64,000 nucleotides of DNA, from contig NZ_KQ236688.1 of assembly GCF_001183545.1 (NCBI RefSeq), forward strand, positions 2,739,385-2,803,384, given 5' to 3'. Position 1 is the first letter of the stretch. Each line of letters starts with the position of its first letter. Source of the stretch: Cellvibrio sp. pealriver. Lineage in GTDB: Bacteria > Pseudomonadota > Gammaproteobacteria > Pseudomonadales > Cellvibrionaceae. The position numbers and the translations under genes were made by a program. Below are positions 49,379-57,109 of the stretch, piece after piece. The notes under the pieces are model-generated. The model saw only the letters and a program-made list of their open reading frames with translations, was not told where the DNA came from and did not search any database.

Positions 49379-52300
49379 ATATGCACCTCTTTATGCCCTG
49401 CACTTTTATCTTCAATGGCAGGAACAGAATGATCTTCAACTTTATAACTGCGATTGTCTTCTTTATAACTGCGATTACCTTCCAGTTTGCGCAGCAACAC
49501 ATAAAACATTGGCGTGAAAAATAAACCAAAGAAGGTCACGCCCAACATGCCCGAGAACACCGCAATACCCATCACGCTGCGCATTTCGGCACCGGCACCG
49601 GTAGAAAACACCATCGGCAGTACACCCATAATGAACGCGAAAGATGTCATCAGGATTGGGCGTAAACGCATACGGCTCGCGGTAATTGCTGCTTGATAAG
49701 TTTCCATGCCGCGCATTTCCAGTTCACGCGCAAATTCCACAATCAAAATCGCGTTTTTACTGGCAAGCCCCGCCAGCACAAACAAACTGATCTGCGTAAA
49801 AATATTGTTATCACCATTGGTAACCCACACACCAAAAAGTGCAGACAAAATCGAGAGCGGAACAATTGTCACGACGACCAGTGGCAACGCCAAACTTTCG
49901 TACTGCGCGGCAAGCACCAAAAACACCAACAGCAAACACAATGGCAAAATATAAATCGCGGTATTACCGGCGAGCACTTCCTGATAAGTTAAATCGGTCC
50001 ACTCATACACAATACCTGCAGGCAACACTTCATCCAGAATTTCAGCAATTGCATCCTGTGCCTGCCCACTTGAATAACCGGGCGCGGCATTGCCATTAAT
50101 ATCCGCCGCCAAATAACCGTTGTAATGCGCAGCACTTTCAGGGCCATAACTTTCTTGCATGGTGAGCACTGCACCCAGCGGCACCATATCGCCCTGTGCA
50201 TTGCGCACTTTTAATTTGAGCGCGTCATCAGGCGTGTTGCGATACTCTGCATCCGCTTGCGCGATAACCTGATAAGTACGACCAAATTGGTTAAAGTCAT
50301 TCACATACAAAGAGCCGAGATACACTTGCATGGTGTCGAAGACATCTTTCACATTCAGACCCAGCTGTTTGGCTTTGGTGCGATCCACGTCGGCATACAA
50401 TTGCGGCACATTAATTTTGTAATTGGAAAACACACTCGCAAGCTCCGGGCGCTGCATAGCTTTTTGTTGCACCTGCGCAACCACTTCAGCCAGCTTTTCG
50501 TAACCCAAACCTGCGCGGTCTTCAATTTGCAATTTAAATCCGCCGGTTGTACCCAAACCACGCACAGGTGGTGGAGGGAAGATCGCAATAAACGCTTCTT
50601 CTATACCGGCAAATTTCATTTGCAATTTGTGCGCAATAGCACCTGCAGAAAGATCATCACTGGTGCGCTGGTCAAAATCTTTTAACGGGAAAAACACAAT
50701 GCCCGCGCTGGAGCTGTTGGTGAAACCGTTAATACTCAAGCCAGGAAATTGCACCGCATTTTCCACACCGGCTTCAGCCAAACCAATTTCACCCATTTCA
50801 CGGATCACTTGCTCGGTGCGGTTCAGAGTCGCGCCGTCAGGCAATTGCGCAAACGCAATCAGATATTGTTTATCCTGCGCAGGCACAAAACCTTTGGGGA
50901 TAATATTGAACCCAACTACTGCAACACCAAGCAACACTGCATAAACACCGACTGCAGCCATTTTGCGGCCTAAAATTTTTCCGACTTGTGTAGAGTAATT
51001 ACCGGACGCACGCGCAAAGCTGCGGTTGAACCAGCCGAAGAAACCACCGAATACTTTATCCATCCCTCTGGTCAAACGGTCTTTAGGTGCATCGTGACTT
51101 TTTAACAACAGTGCAGCTAATGCCGGGCTGAGCGTGAGTGAGTTAACCGCTGAAATCACGGTGGAAATCGCAATAGTCAACGCAAATTGTTTGTAGAACT
51201 GACCAGTCAAACCACTCACGAATGCGATAGGCACAAACACCGCAATCAACGTTAACGAAATAGCAATAATCGGCCCGCTAACTTCCTGCATCGCTTTATA
51301 AGTTGCAGCAAGCGGCGTTAAACCCTCTTCAATATTTCGCTCAACGTTTTCCACTACCACAATCGCATCGTCAACGACGATACCAATCGCCAACACCAAA
51401 CCAAATAGCGAAAGCGTGTTGATGGAAAAACCAAACGCCCACATCAATGCAAAGGTACCGATAATCGAAACCGGAACGGCGAGCAGCGGAATAATGGAGG
51501 CTCTCCAGGTTTGTAAAAACAGAATCACCACCACCACAACCAACGCCAGTGCTTCAAGCAAGGTTTTGATCACTGCTTTGATTGAGCTTTTTACAAAAAT
51601 GGTAGGGTCATACACAACGTGGTAATCCACACCGACGGGAAACCGCTCTTTCAATTCCGCCATAGTGGCGCGCACATTGTCAGAAATTTGGATAGCATTT
51701 GCGCCGGGTGCCTGGAAAATAGGAATAGCAACGGCCGGTTGACTATCGAGCATGGAATTCAGCGCAAATTCTGACGCACCCATTTCCACACGGGCGACAT
51801 CTTTCAAGCGGGTAATTTCACCATTGCTACCCGCGCGAATAATAATTTCACCAAACTCTTCCGGATTATCCAAACGGCCTTTGGCATTCACGGGCAATTG
51901 CACATCCACCAAATCGGTCACTGGCGCACCGCCGATAATACCGGCAGCCACTTGCACGTTTTGTTCGCGCACAGCGTTGACCACATCATTTGCAGTGAGA
52001 TTTTTTTCAGCAATTTTTTCCGGATTCAACCAAATACGCATGGCGTAATCGCCAGAACCAAACAAACGCACCATACCCACACCCGGCACTTTGGCGAGCT
52101 CATCCTTAATATTCATCAGCGCGTAGTTGCGCAGATAAAGTTCGTCGTAACTTTTGTCCGGCGAAATTAAATGTACCACCATGGTTAAATCAGGCGAGCT
52201 TTTTACGACGGTTACACCGCGCTGGCGAGTAACATCGGGCAAGCGCGGCAGCGCCTGGGAAATACGGTTTTGCACCATTTGCTGTGCAAGATCCGGATCG

Positions 52301-52599
52301 GTTCCGATCTTAAATGTCACCGTTAAAGTCAACCGGCCATCGGTAGTCGCTTGTGAAAACATGTACAACATATTTTCCGTGCCCGCCAGCTGCTCTTCCA
52401 AGGGTGTTGCTACGGTTTCAGCAATCACTTTCGGGTTTGCACCCGGATAGGAGGCATTCACGACCACCGATGGCGGCGATACTTCAGGGTATTCCGAAAT
52501 GGGCAATTGAAACATGGCGATAGCGCCACCGATAAAAATCAACAGTGAAATCACACCGGCGAAAATGGGGCGATCCACGAAAAATTTGGATATGTTCAT
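49375..52599 (-). CDS. RND multidrug efflux pump subunit (AcrB/MexB type)
   Basis: A 1074-residue inner-membrane antiporter. The N-terminus MNISKFFVDRPIFAGVIS is diagnostic of HAE1 pumps. It has 12 TM segments, two large periplasmic loops, and TM4 with the proton-relay aspartates in IGIVVDDAIVVVENVERN. TM10-12 have SAKNAILIVEFA-type residues (LASKNAILIVEFA) and the PILMTSFAFIMGVLPMVF phrase. The C-terminal tail is unusual: a 21-bp tandem repeat (49441-49482) codes for two DNRSYK units before an acidic, lysine-rich end. It is closest to MexF/AcrB-like pumps that export hydrophobic drugs, but the substrate is unknown. The ATG at 52599 starts the family-typical N-terminus. Confidence 0.96.
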   Translation of the reverse strand: MNISKFFVDRPIFAGVISLLIFIGGAIAMFQLPISEYPEVSPPSVVVNASYPGANPKVIAETVATPLEEQLAGTENMLYMFSQATTDGRLTLTVTFKIGTDPDLAQQMVQNRISQALPRLPDVTRQRGVTVVKSSPDLTMVVHLISPDKSYDELYLRNYALMNIKDELAKVPGVGMVRLFGSGDYAMRIWLNPEKIAEKNLTANDVVNAVREQNVQVAAGIIGGAPVTDLVDVQLPVNAKGRLDNPEEFGEIIIRAGSNGEITRLKDVARVEMGASEFALNSMLDSQPAVAIPIFQAPGANAIQISDNVRATMAELKERFPVGVDYHVVYDPTIFVKSSIKAVIKTLLEALALVVVVVILFLQTWRASIIPLLAVPVSIIGTFALMWAFGFSINTLSLFGLVLAIGIVVDDAIVVVENVERNIEEGLTPLAATYKAMQEVSGPIIAISLTLIAVFVPIAFVSGLTGQFYKQFALTIAISTVISAVNSLTLSPALAALLLKSHDAPKDRLTRGMDKVFGGFFGWFNRSFARASGNYSTQVGKILGRKMAAVGVYAVLLGVAVVGFNIIPKGFVPAQDKQYLIAFAQLPDGATLNRTEQVIREMGEIGLAEAGVENAVQFPGLSINGFTNSSSAGIVFFPLKDFDQRTSDDLSAGAIAHKLQMKFAGIEEAFIAIFPPPPVRGLGTTGGFKLQIEDRAGLGYEKLAEVVAQVQQKAMQRPELASVFSNYKINVPQLYADVDRTKAKQLGLNVKDVFDTMQVYLGSLYVNDFNQFGRTYQVIAQADAEYRNTPDDALKLKVRNAQGDMVPLGAVLTMQESYGPESAAHYNGYLAADINGNAAPGYSSGQAQDAIAEILDEVLPAGIVYEWTDLTYQEVLAGNTAIYILPLCLLLVFLVLAAQYESLALPLVVVTIVPLSILSALFGVWVTNGDNNIFTQISLFVLAGLASKNAILIVEFARELEMRGMETYQAAITASRMRLRPILMTSFAFIMGVLPMVFSTGAGAEMRSVMGIAVFSGMLGVTFFGLFFTPMFYVLLRKLEGNRSYKEDNRSYKVEDHSVPAIEDKSAGHKEVHI
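49441..49482. repeat. 21-bp tandem repeat in the RND pump tail
   Basis: Two copies of TTTATAACTGCGATT(GT/AC)CTTC follow each other, equal at 19 of 21 bases. They code for a doubled DNRSYK in the cytoplasmic tail, after the last TM segment, and keep the reading frame. Confidence 0.85.
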
Positions 52600-52685
52600 A
52601 CTGAACCTGCCTGCATGGCTACAATAAAAATCGAATTGAAAATGTAAAAATGTGAATAAAACCAAATGACGAGCTTGGAGACTGC

Positions 52686-52700
52686 TGGTGCAAAGCACCA
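52686..52700. repeat. Short hairpin between adaptor and pump genes
   Basis: TGGTGC-AAA-GCACCA lies in the 146-bp gap between the adaptor stop and the pump start. It has no T run. It may protect the upstream message end or tune expression of adaptor against pump. Confidence 0.4.
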
Positions 52701-52745
52701 ACAGATCTCGCTATAAAACAATCGGAAAGCTAGTGTGTAATCAGA

Positions 52746-53936
52746 TCAGTGCGACGACGCAACCTTGGTTGCAGCACCCTCTTGCGTAACACTTGGATTG
52801 ACGACGCTATTCGGTCGCACATGAGACAGACCATTGACGATAATTTTATCGCCCGCATTGACACCCGCGACAATCACGCGCTGGCCTTGATAGTGATCAC
52901 CCAAGGTAACTTCGTGATAATTCGCGGTATTATTTTCATCCACAACCAATACATATTTTTTGCTTTGGTTGGTGCCAATGGCACGCTCGGGAATTAATAA
53001 CGCCTGCATTTTTTCTGCTGAACCCAAGCGCACATTGGCAAACATACCGGCGGTTAATGCGCCGTCGTTGTTTTCAAATACAGCGCGCGCACGAATGGTG
53101 CCGCTATTGGTATCCAGACGATTATCAAAGGCAGAGATGTAACCTTTGTAGGTCACGCTGGCATCGCTGGCGAGTGTTAATTCCACCGGCATGTCCTGTG
53201 TGTTTTTGGTGTTGCGTACAAATTGAATGTAGGTCGCTTCATCCACATTAAATTCTGCATAGAGTTTGTCGTTCGCCACAATCTGCGTAAGCAGCGGCGC
53301 ATTTGCCCCCGCTTCCACCACATTACCTACCGTCAATTCAGCACGACCTACACGGCCGGAAATCGGTGCACTGATGTGCGCATATTCCAAATCCAGTTTT
53401 GCTTGATTCAACGCCGCCTCTGCTTGTTTTACATCGGCCTGCGCCACCTGATGCGCACTGAAAGCGGAATCGTAAATGCTTTGCGATATCAACTTGGCTG
53501 CAATCAATTGCTGTGAGCGATCCAATTCATCTTTCGCCAGTTTTGCGCGCGATTGCGCTGTCGCCAATTGTGCCTGGGCGCGTTGCACCGATGCCTGATG
53601 CGGACGCGGGTCAATCACAAACAGCGGCTGGCCTTTTTTCACTTGCTGACCTTCGCTAAACAGTACTTGCTGGATAGTGCCGCTCACCAGAGGTTTGATG
53701 GCGGCGCTTTCTACCGGCGCGAGGCGACCAGAGAAATTAGCCCAGGCACGGATGGTTTGTGGCTCCAGCACCACCACATCCACAGTTGGTGCAGGTGGTA
53801 CGGCTGCAGGGGTTGCAGCGTCTACTCCGGTCACATAATAAAAACCGACTATACCTGCAAGTATGGCGGCGGCTGTGTATTGGAAGGTACGGCGCGATAC
53901 AGCGGCAGTACTCTTGCTATTCATGGTGCTACTCAT
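52746..53936 (-). CDS. RND efflux periplasmic adaptor (AcrA/MexA type)
   Basis: A 396-residue membrane-fusion protein. An uncleaved N-terminal TM segment (TAAAILAGIVGFYYVTG, about residues 18-36) anchors it; no lipobox is seen. Next are a lipoyl half-motif (VESAAIKPLVSGTIQQVLFSEGQQVKKGQPLFVID), a coiled-coil hairpin (about 105-175), the second lipoyl half (ISAPISGRVGRAELTVGNVVEAG) and beta-barrel and membrane-proximal domains. It should link the pump to the outer channel. GGAG precedes the ATG at 53936. The operon runs adaptor, pump, channel and is divergent from a TetR-type gene, with two operators in the gap. Confidence 0.94.
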   Translation of the reverse strand: MSSTMNSKSTAAVSRRTFQYTAAAILAGIVGFYYVTGVDAATPAAVPPAPTVDVVVLEPQTIRAWANFSGRLAPVESAAIKPLVSGTIQQVLFSEGQQVKKGQPLFVIDPRPHQASVQRAQAQLATAQSRAKLAKDELDRSQQLIAAKLISQSIYDSAFSAHQVAQADVKQAEAALNQAKLDLEYAHISAPISGRVGRAELTVGNVVEAGANAPLLTQIVANDKLYAEFNVDEATYIQFVRNTKNTQDMPVELTLASDASVTYKGYISAFDNRLDTNSGTIRARAVFENNDGALTAGMFANVRLGSAEKMQALLIPERAIGTNQSKKYVLVVDENNTANYHEVTLGDHYQGQRVIVAGVNAGDKIIVNGLSHVRPNSVVNPSVTQEGAATKVASSH

Positions 53937-54022
53937 GGGAAGTCTCCTAAAATCCGTTAGCAAATGAATGACTATTTGAAACTCCTTGGAGGGGTCTAAA
54001 TCGGCATTTGAGAAAAGCATAC

Positions 54023-54036
54023 ATACCGGTCGGTAT
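54023..54036. promoter_or_regulatory. TetR-type operator 1, near the efflux operon
   Basis: ATACCG-GT-CGGTAT is a near-perfect palindrome (extended form CATACCGGTCGGTATG, 54022-54037). It lies 87 bp upstream of the adaptor start, where a repressor would block the efflux promoter. Confidence 0.75.
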
Positions 54037-54205
54037 GCTGGTCAACAAAATTTTTCAGGTGGCGTTCACACTGGCGGGCGCAAGATGGGAAAAAGAAGAA
54101 CAAATACCAATAAAATCAATAGGTTTGCTGTTGGATACTTTTTTGATGCGAGAGCAACTTTATGCCTGCAGCTGGTATAGATGGGAAAATGGCCGATTGA
54201 AAAAC

Positions 54206-54219
54206 ATACCGGCCGGTAT
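54206..54219. promoter_or_regulatory. TetR-type operator 2, near the regulator gene
   Basis: ATACCGGCCGGTAT is a perfect palindrome with the same half-site (ATACCG) as operator 1. It lies 36 bp upstream of the regulator start, so the regulator should also control itself. The rest of the 318-bp gap shows no gene. Confidence 0.8.
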
Positions 54220-54254
54220 CATAATAACCCTAGTCTTTGTATGAGAACCGAGTA

Positions 54255-54896
54255 ATGAACGCCACCGACACCCGCACCGTCCTACTGGAAACCGCGCTGA
54301 ACCTGATCTGGAACAGCAATTACAATTCTGTGGGTGTGAACGAAATCTGCAAGCAGGCAGGCGTTACCAAAGGCAGCTTCTATCACCACTTTGAATCCAA
54401 AGCGCAGCTGTTTTGCGAAGCAACCAATCATTACTGGGATGAAATTCGCCGCGAGCTGGATTGTATTTTTTCTCCCATCAATAGCCCACTCGAACAGTTG
54501 GAAAATTGGTTGCAATTTATTTTTATTAACAAGGTTGGCGAAGATAAAGACAACGTGCCCGGCTGCGCGTTTTTTACCGCCGGTATGCAAGCGGGCTGTG
54601 GCGAGAATCGCATTAGCGATACCTTGCAAGTCATGACCGAGCGCGGCGCAAAATACAATCAGGCACTGGTGCTCAGCTTGCTTAACAACAATTATTTGCA
54701 AAACGCAAAAGACCCGGAACAACTGGCGCGCCTGATGCAACAATACGTGCAAGGCGCAATCATGCACGCGCGCGTGACACGCAATATCAGCAACATTAAA
54801 AAAGATTTACCGGAAGGGATTTATCGCATACTCGGTTTAAAACCGGAATTTTGGTTCAGCACAAAACCGACCTGGCCGTGCACCGAACCAACATGA
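54255..54896 (+). CDS. TetR/AcrR-family repressor of the efflux operon
   Basis: A 213-residue regulator. The N-terminal TetR helix-turn-helix is clear (residues 8-55): ALNLIWNSNYNSVGVNEICKQAGVTKGSFYHHFESK. The C-terminal ligand-binding part has the phrase DNVPGCAFFTAGMQAGCGENRIS, found in the TetR_C group related to AcrR-like regulators with cysteines that can sense reactive compounds. The ATG at 54255 gives the standard start. It is divergent from the RND operon, and the two palindromes between them are expected targets. Its 3' end meets that of the DUF5009 gene with a 3-nt gap. Confidence 0.92.
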   Translation: MNATDTRTVLLETALNLIWNSNYNSVGVNEICKQAGVTKGSFYHHFESKAQLFCEATNHYWDEIRRELDCIFSPINSPLEQLENWLQFIFINKVGEDKDNVPGCAFFTAGMQAGCGENRISDTLQVMTERGAKYNQALVLSLLNNNYLQNAKDPEQLARLMQQYVQGAIMHARVTRNISNIKKDLPEGIYRILGLKPEFWFSTKPTWPCTEPT

Positions 54897-54899
54897 TAT

Positions 54900-56111
54900 T
54901 TACAGCTTGACGCGCAACCCCGTGCGCGTCAGCAGCGCGCCAATTCCCATGATCACGCAAGCAAACAACAGGCTCCAGATAATGCCCGGCACACCCGCGT
55001 TAAAATATTCAGGGCGCAGATAAAAACCGAAAATCCCGCACAGCGACAGCACGATATACGGCAGGATATACACCAATAAAGGATTGGTGGCGGAGGGTTC
55101 AAAAAATACCGTCCAGCGGCGCTGCTGTTTGACATCGACCAACCAATACACCGCACCGAAAATCACACAGCAAAAAAATACGCTGAACAATGCCCAGCTA
55201 GGTGTTGCCCAAATTTTGGAAATGGGTGAGACCTGCCAACTGGCGAATGCCAACGCGCAGACTACGCCGGTAAAAATTAAATAGTTTTTAAATTTACTTG
55301 CTGCAAAATTTGGCAGATAAAATAATTGCGAGAGAATGACACCAGCCAACACAATCGCGGCATGGGTGTGATTGCCGTTGAATCCGGCCAGAGTTTCCAA
55401 CACCGGAACGCCCGCTAAATCGGCTTTGTTTTTATCCAAAATAAAAAACAACACAATCAAACCAAGCGCTGCAACGGCGAGTGTGAAAAATTGCGTGGCG
55501 GGTGATGCAAACTGACGTGTGATTAAAAACAACGAGCCTGCCAACAAATATGCCCAACCGATTAACCCGAGAATTCCCCACCACTGTGTGGTCATGCCGG
55601 TGTTATCCGGGCCTTGGTACAACCACCAAAGCATTATTAATCCGGCAACGCCAATCAGTTTTGCGCCGAGTGAAATAGTGGGTGAAAGTGTTTTGGGATA
55701 ATTCGACCAAATCAGCAACACACAGATAAACATTAACAAGGTCCACAGCGGCATGGAGATGCTCATCGCGGCTGCATCGTAGCCCGACTCCGCATTCACC
55801 ATAAACACGCCGATCACCATTAGCCCGAGACTGCGCAGGGCGATGTGTTTGAAAATCTCCAATGCGGAATCACCCTTGTTGGCGCGCGCCTGGATTGCAA
55901 ACGGAATTGACATGCCGACGATAAATAAAAATGCGGGGAAAACCAGATCAACAAAGGTCATGCCATCGACATCGGCCGGTAAATGTTTCATCCACTGGGG
56001 AATATCGGCCACACCGGCCAATTCATTCACAAAGACCATGGTAAAAATAATGATGCCGCGGAAAACATCGATGGATAAAACGCGGTTGGCGTTACTAACG
56101 GGATTATTCAT
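54900..56111 (-). CDS. DUF5009/HgsNAT-like membrane acyltransferase
   Basis: A 403-residue integral membrane protein with about 10-11 TM segments. The N-terminal phrase RVLSIDVFRGIIIFTMVFVNELAG and the motif VDLVFPAFLFIVGMSIPFAIQ are shared with the DUF1624/DUF5009 family related to the human lysosomal heparan-alpha-glucosaminide N-acetyltransferase. These enzymes move acetyl groups across membranes to amino sugars; in sugar-degrading bacteria they are linked to polysaccharide use or modification. The His needed for acetyl transfer cannot be placed with certainty. AAGGGC lies before the ATG at 56111. Confidence 0.8.
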   Translation of the reverse strand: MNNPVSNANRVLSIDVFRGIIIFTMVFVNELAGVADIPQWMKHLPADVDGMTFVDLVFPAFLFIVGMSIPFAIQARANKGDSALEIFKHIALRSLGLMVIGVFMVNAESGYDAAAMSISMPLWTLLMFICVLLIWSNYPKTLSPTISLGAKLIGVAGLIMLWWLYQGPDNTGMTTQWWGILGLIGWAYLLAGSLFLITRQFASPATQFFTLAVAALGLIVLFFILDKNKADLAGVPVLETLAGFNGNHTHAAIVLAGVILSQLFYLPNFAASKFKNYLIFTGVVCALAFASWQVSPISKIWATPSWALFSVFFCCVIFGAVYWLVDVKQQRRWTVFFEPSATNPLLVYILPYIVLSLCGIFGFYLRPEYFNAGVPGIIWSLLFACVIMGIGALLTRTGLRVKL

Positions 56112-56334
56112 GTGATTGCCCTTGCGCCCCTGATGGGGATCATTGTTATGGTTGATTTTTTGTAAAAATCCACAATAACCGAGCGGCACCTAAAGCCGCA
56201 ATCCAAAAATGACAACGTTGACTGCCGATTTACAAATCCCTACACAGGTACACCAACGACTTGGGAGAGCGCGATTCACGAGAGGTATGCATTCCCAAGC
56301 GGGTGCGTGAGAAAGAGATAGATATTTACAAGAA

Positions 56335-56404
56335 CGTCATCCCCGCATGCGGGGATCCAGTGGTTTTAAAATCTAAAGCTGGACTCCCGCAAGCGGGAGT
56401 GACG
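56335..56404. repeat. 70-bp palindromic REP-like element
   Basis: The element begins CGTCATCCCCGCATGCGGGG and ends in CCCGCAAGCGGGAGTGACG; its two arms are inverted copies (CGTCAT..CCAG versus CTGGAC..GTGACG) with internal hairpins. Such units are scattered in many proteobacterial genomes, often after gene ends, and are spread by TnpA-REP enzymes. The 376-bp gap it sits in has no gene. Confidence 0.8.
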
Positions 56405-56487
56405 ATGAGCGCTAAACGGACGGACATTACGCAACAGTAGACGGGCTTTTCGCGGTAGTGCTATCAAAAACTTGATAGAGAAAAAAC

Positions 56488-56985
56488 TTAATCGTGGTGA
56501 TGACCACCAACGCCGTGCGCATGACCGTGGGCGAGCTCTTCGTCGGTCGCATCGCGCACTTCAACGATCTCCAATTCAAAGTCCAGATTTTTACCAGCCA
56601 GTGGATGGTTGCTGTCGATATCGACATTGAATTTACCGACTTTCAATACAACGGCATCCCATGGGCCGTGCTGGGTATTGACCGCGACTTTCATGCCCGG
56701 TTTGATTTTGCCTTTCAGTTTCTCGTGACCGTGCAGGTGTTTGATCGGGATGCGTTGCACCGCACCTTCCTGGCGCTGGCCGTACCCTTGCTCAGGGGTG
56801 ATGCTTACGCTGATTTTGTCGCCCGCTTGTTTGCCTTCCATCGCCGCTTCCAACGCAGCGAGCAGACCATTGTGGCCATGCAGGTAGAGAGTTGGATCGG
56901 ATTCGTAGGATGACTCCAGCAGCTCACCGCCAGTTTCGCTCAGGCGGTAGTGAAAGCTGACAACTTTGTTGGCAGTGATTTGCAT
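56488..56985 (-). CDS. slyD: SlyD-like FKBP-type peptidyl-prolyl isomerase
   Basis: A 165-residue cytoplasmic prolyl isomerase and chaperone. The FKBP part (1-70, 120-150) has the SlyD-type sequence VVSFHYRLSETGGELLESS and a YLHGHNGLLAALEAAMEGKQAGDK segment. An insert-in-flap domain is at 72-120. The C-terminal end is a His-rich tail (HGHAHGVGGHHHD) that can bind nickel, as in SlyD. The N-terminal MQITANKVV matches the family start. AAAGGAT before the ATG is weak but present. Confidence 0.93.
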   Translation of the reverse strand: MQITANKVVSFHYRLSETGGELLESSYESDPTLYLHGHNGLLAALEAAMEGKQAGDKISVSITPEQGYGQRQEGAVQRIPIKHLHGHEKLKGKIKPGMKVAVNTQHGPWDAVVLKVGKFNVDIDSNHPLAGKNLDFELEIVEVRDATDEELAHGHAHGVGGHHHD

Positions 56986-57048
56986 AACAACTCCAAAAGG
57001 ATTCTGTGTGTTTTTGAGGGCGCGAATTGTCGCTGATTTGCCTTAAAC

Positions 57049-57072
57049 AAAAAAGCCCGCATAAAGCGGGCT
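57049..57072 (-). terminator. Terminator of the di-haem oxidoreductase gene
   Basis: On the minus strand AGCCCGC-TTTAT-GCGGGCT is followed by TTTTTTG. It lies 38 nt beyond the stop of the gene at 57110. Confidence 0.85.
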
Positions 57073-57109
57073 AAGGAGTGATGTATCAAACATCGGTGGA
57101 GAACAAAAA

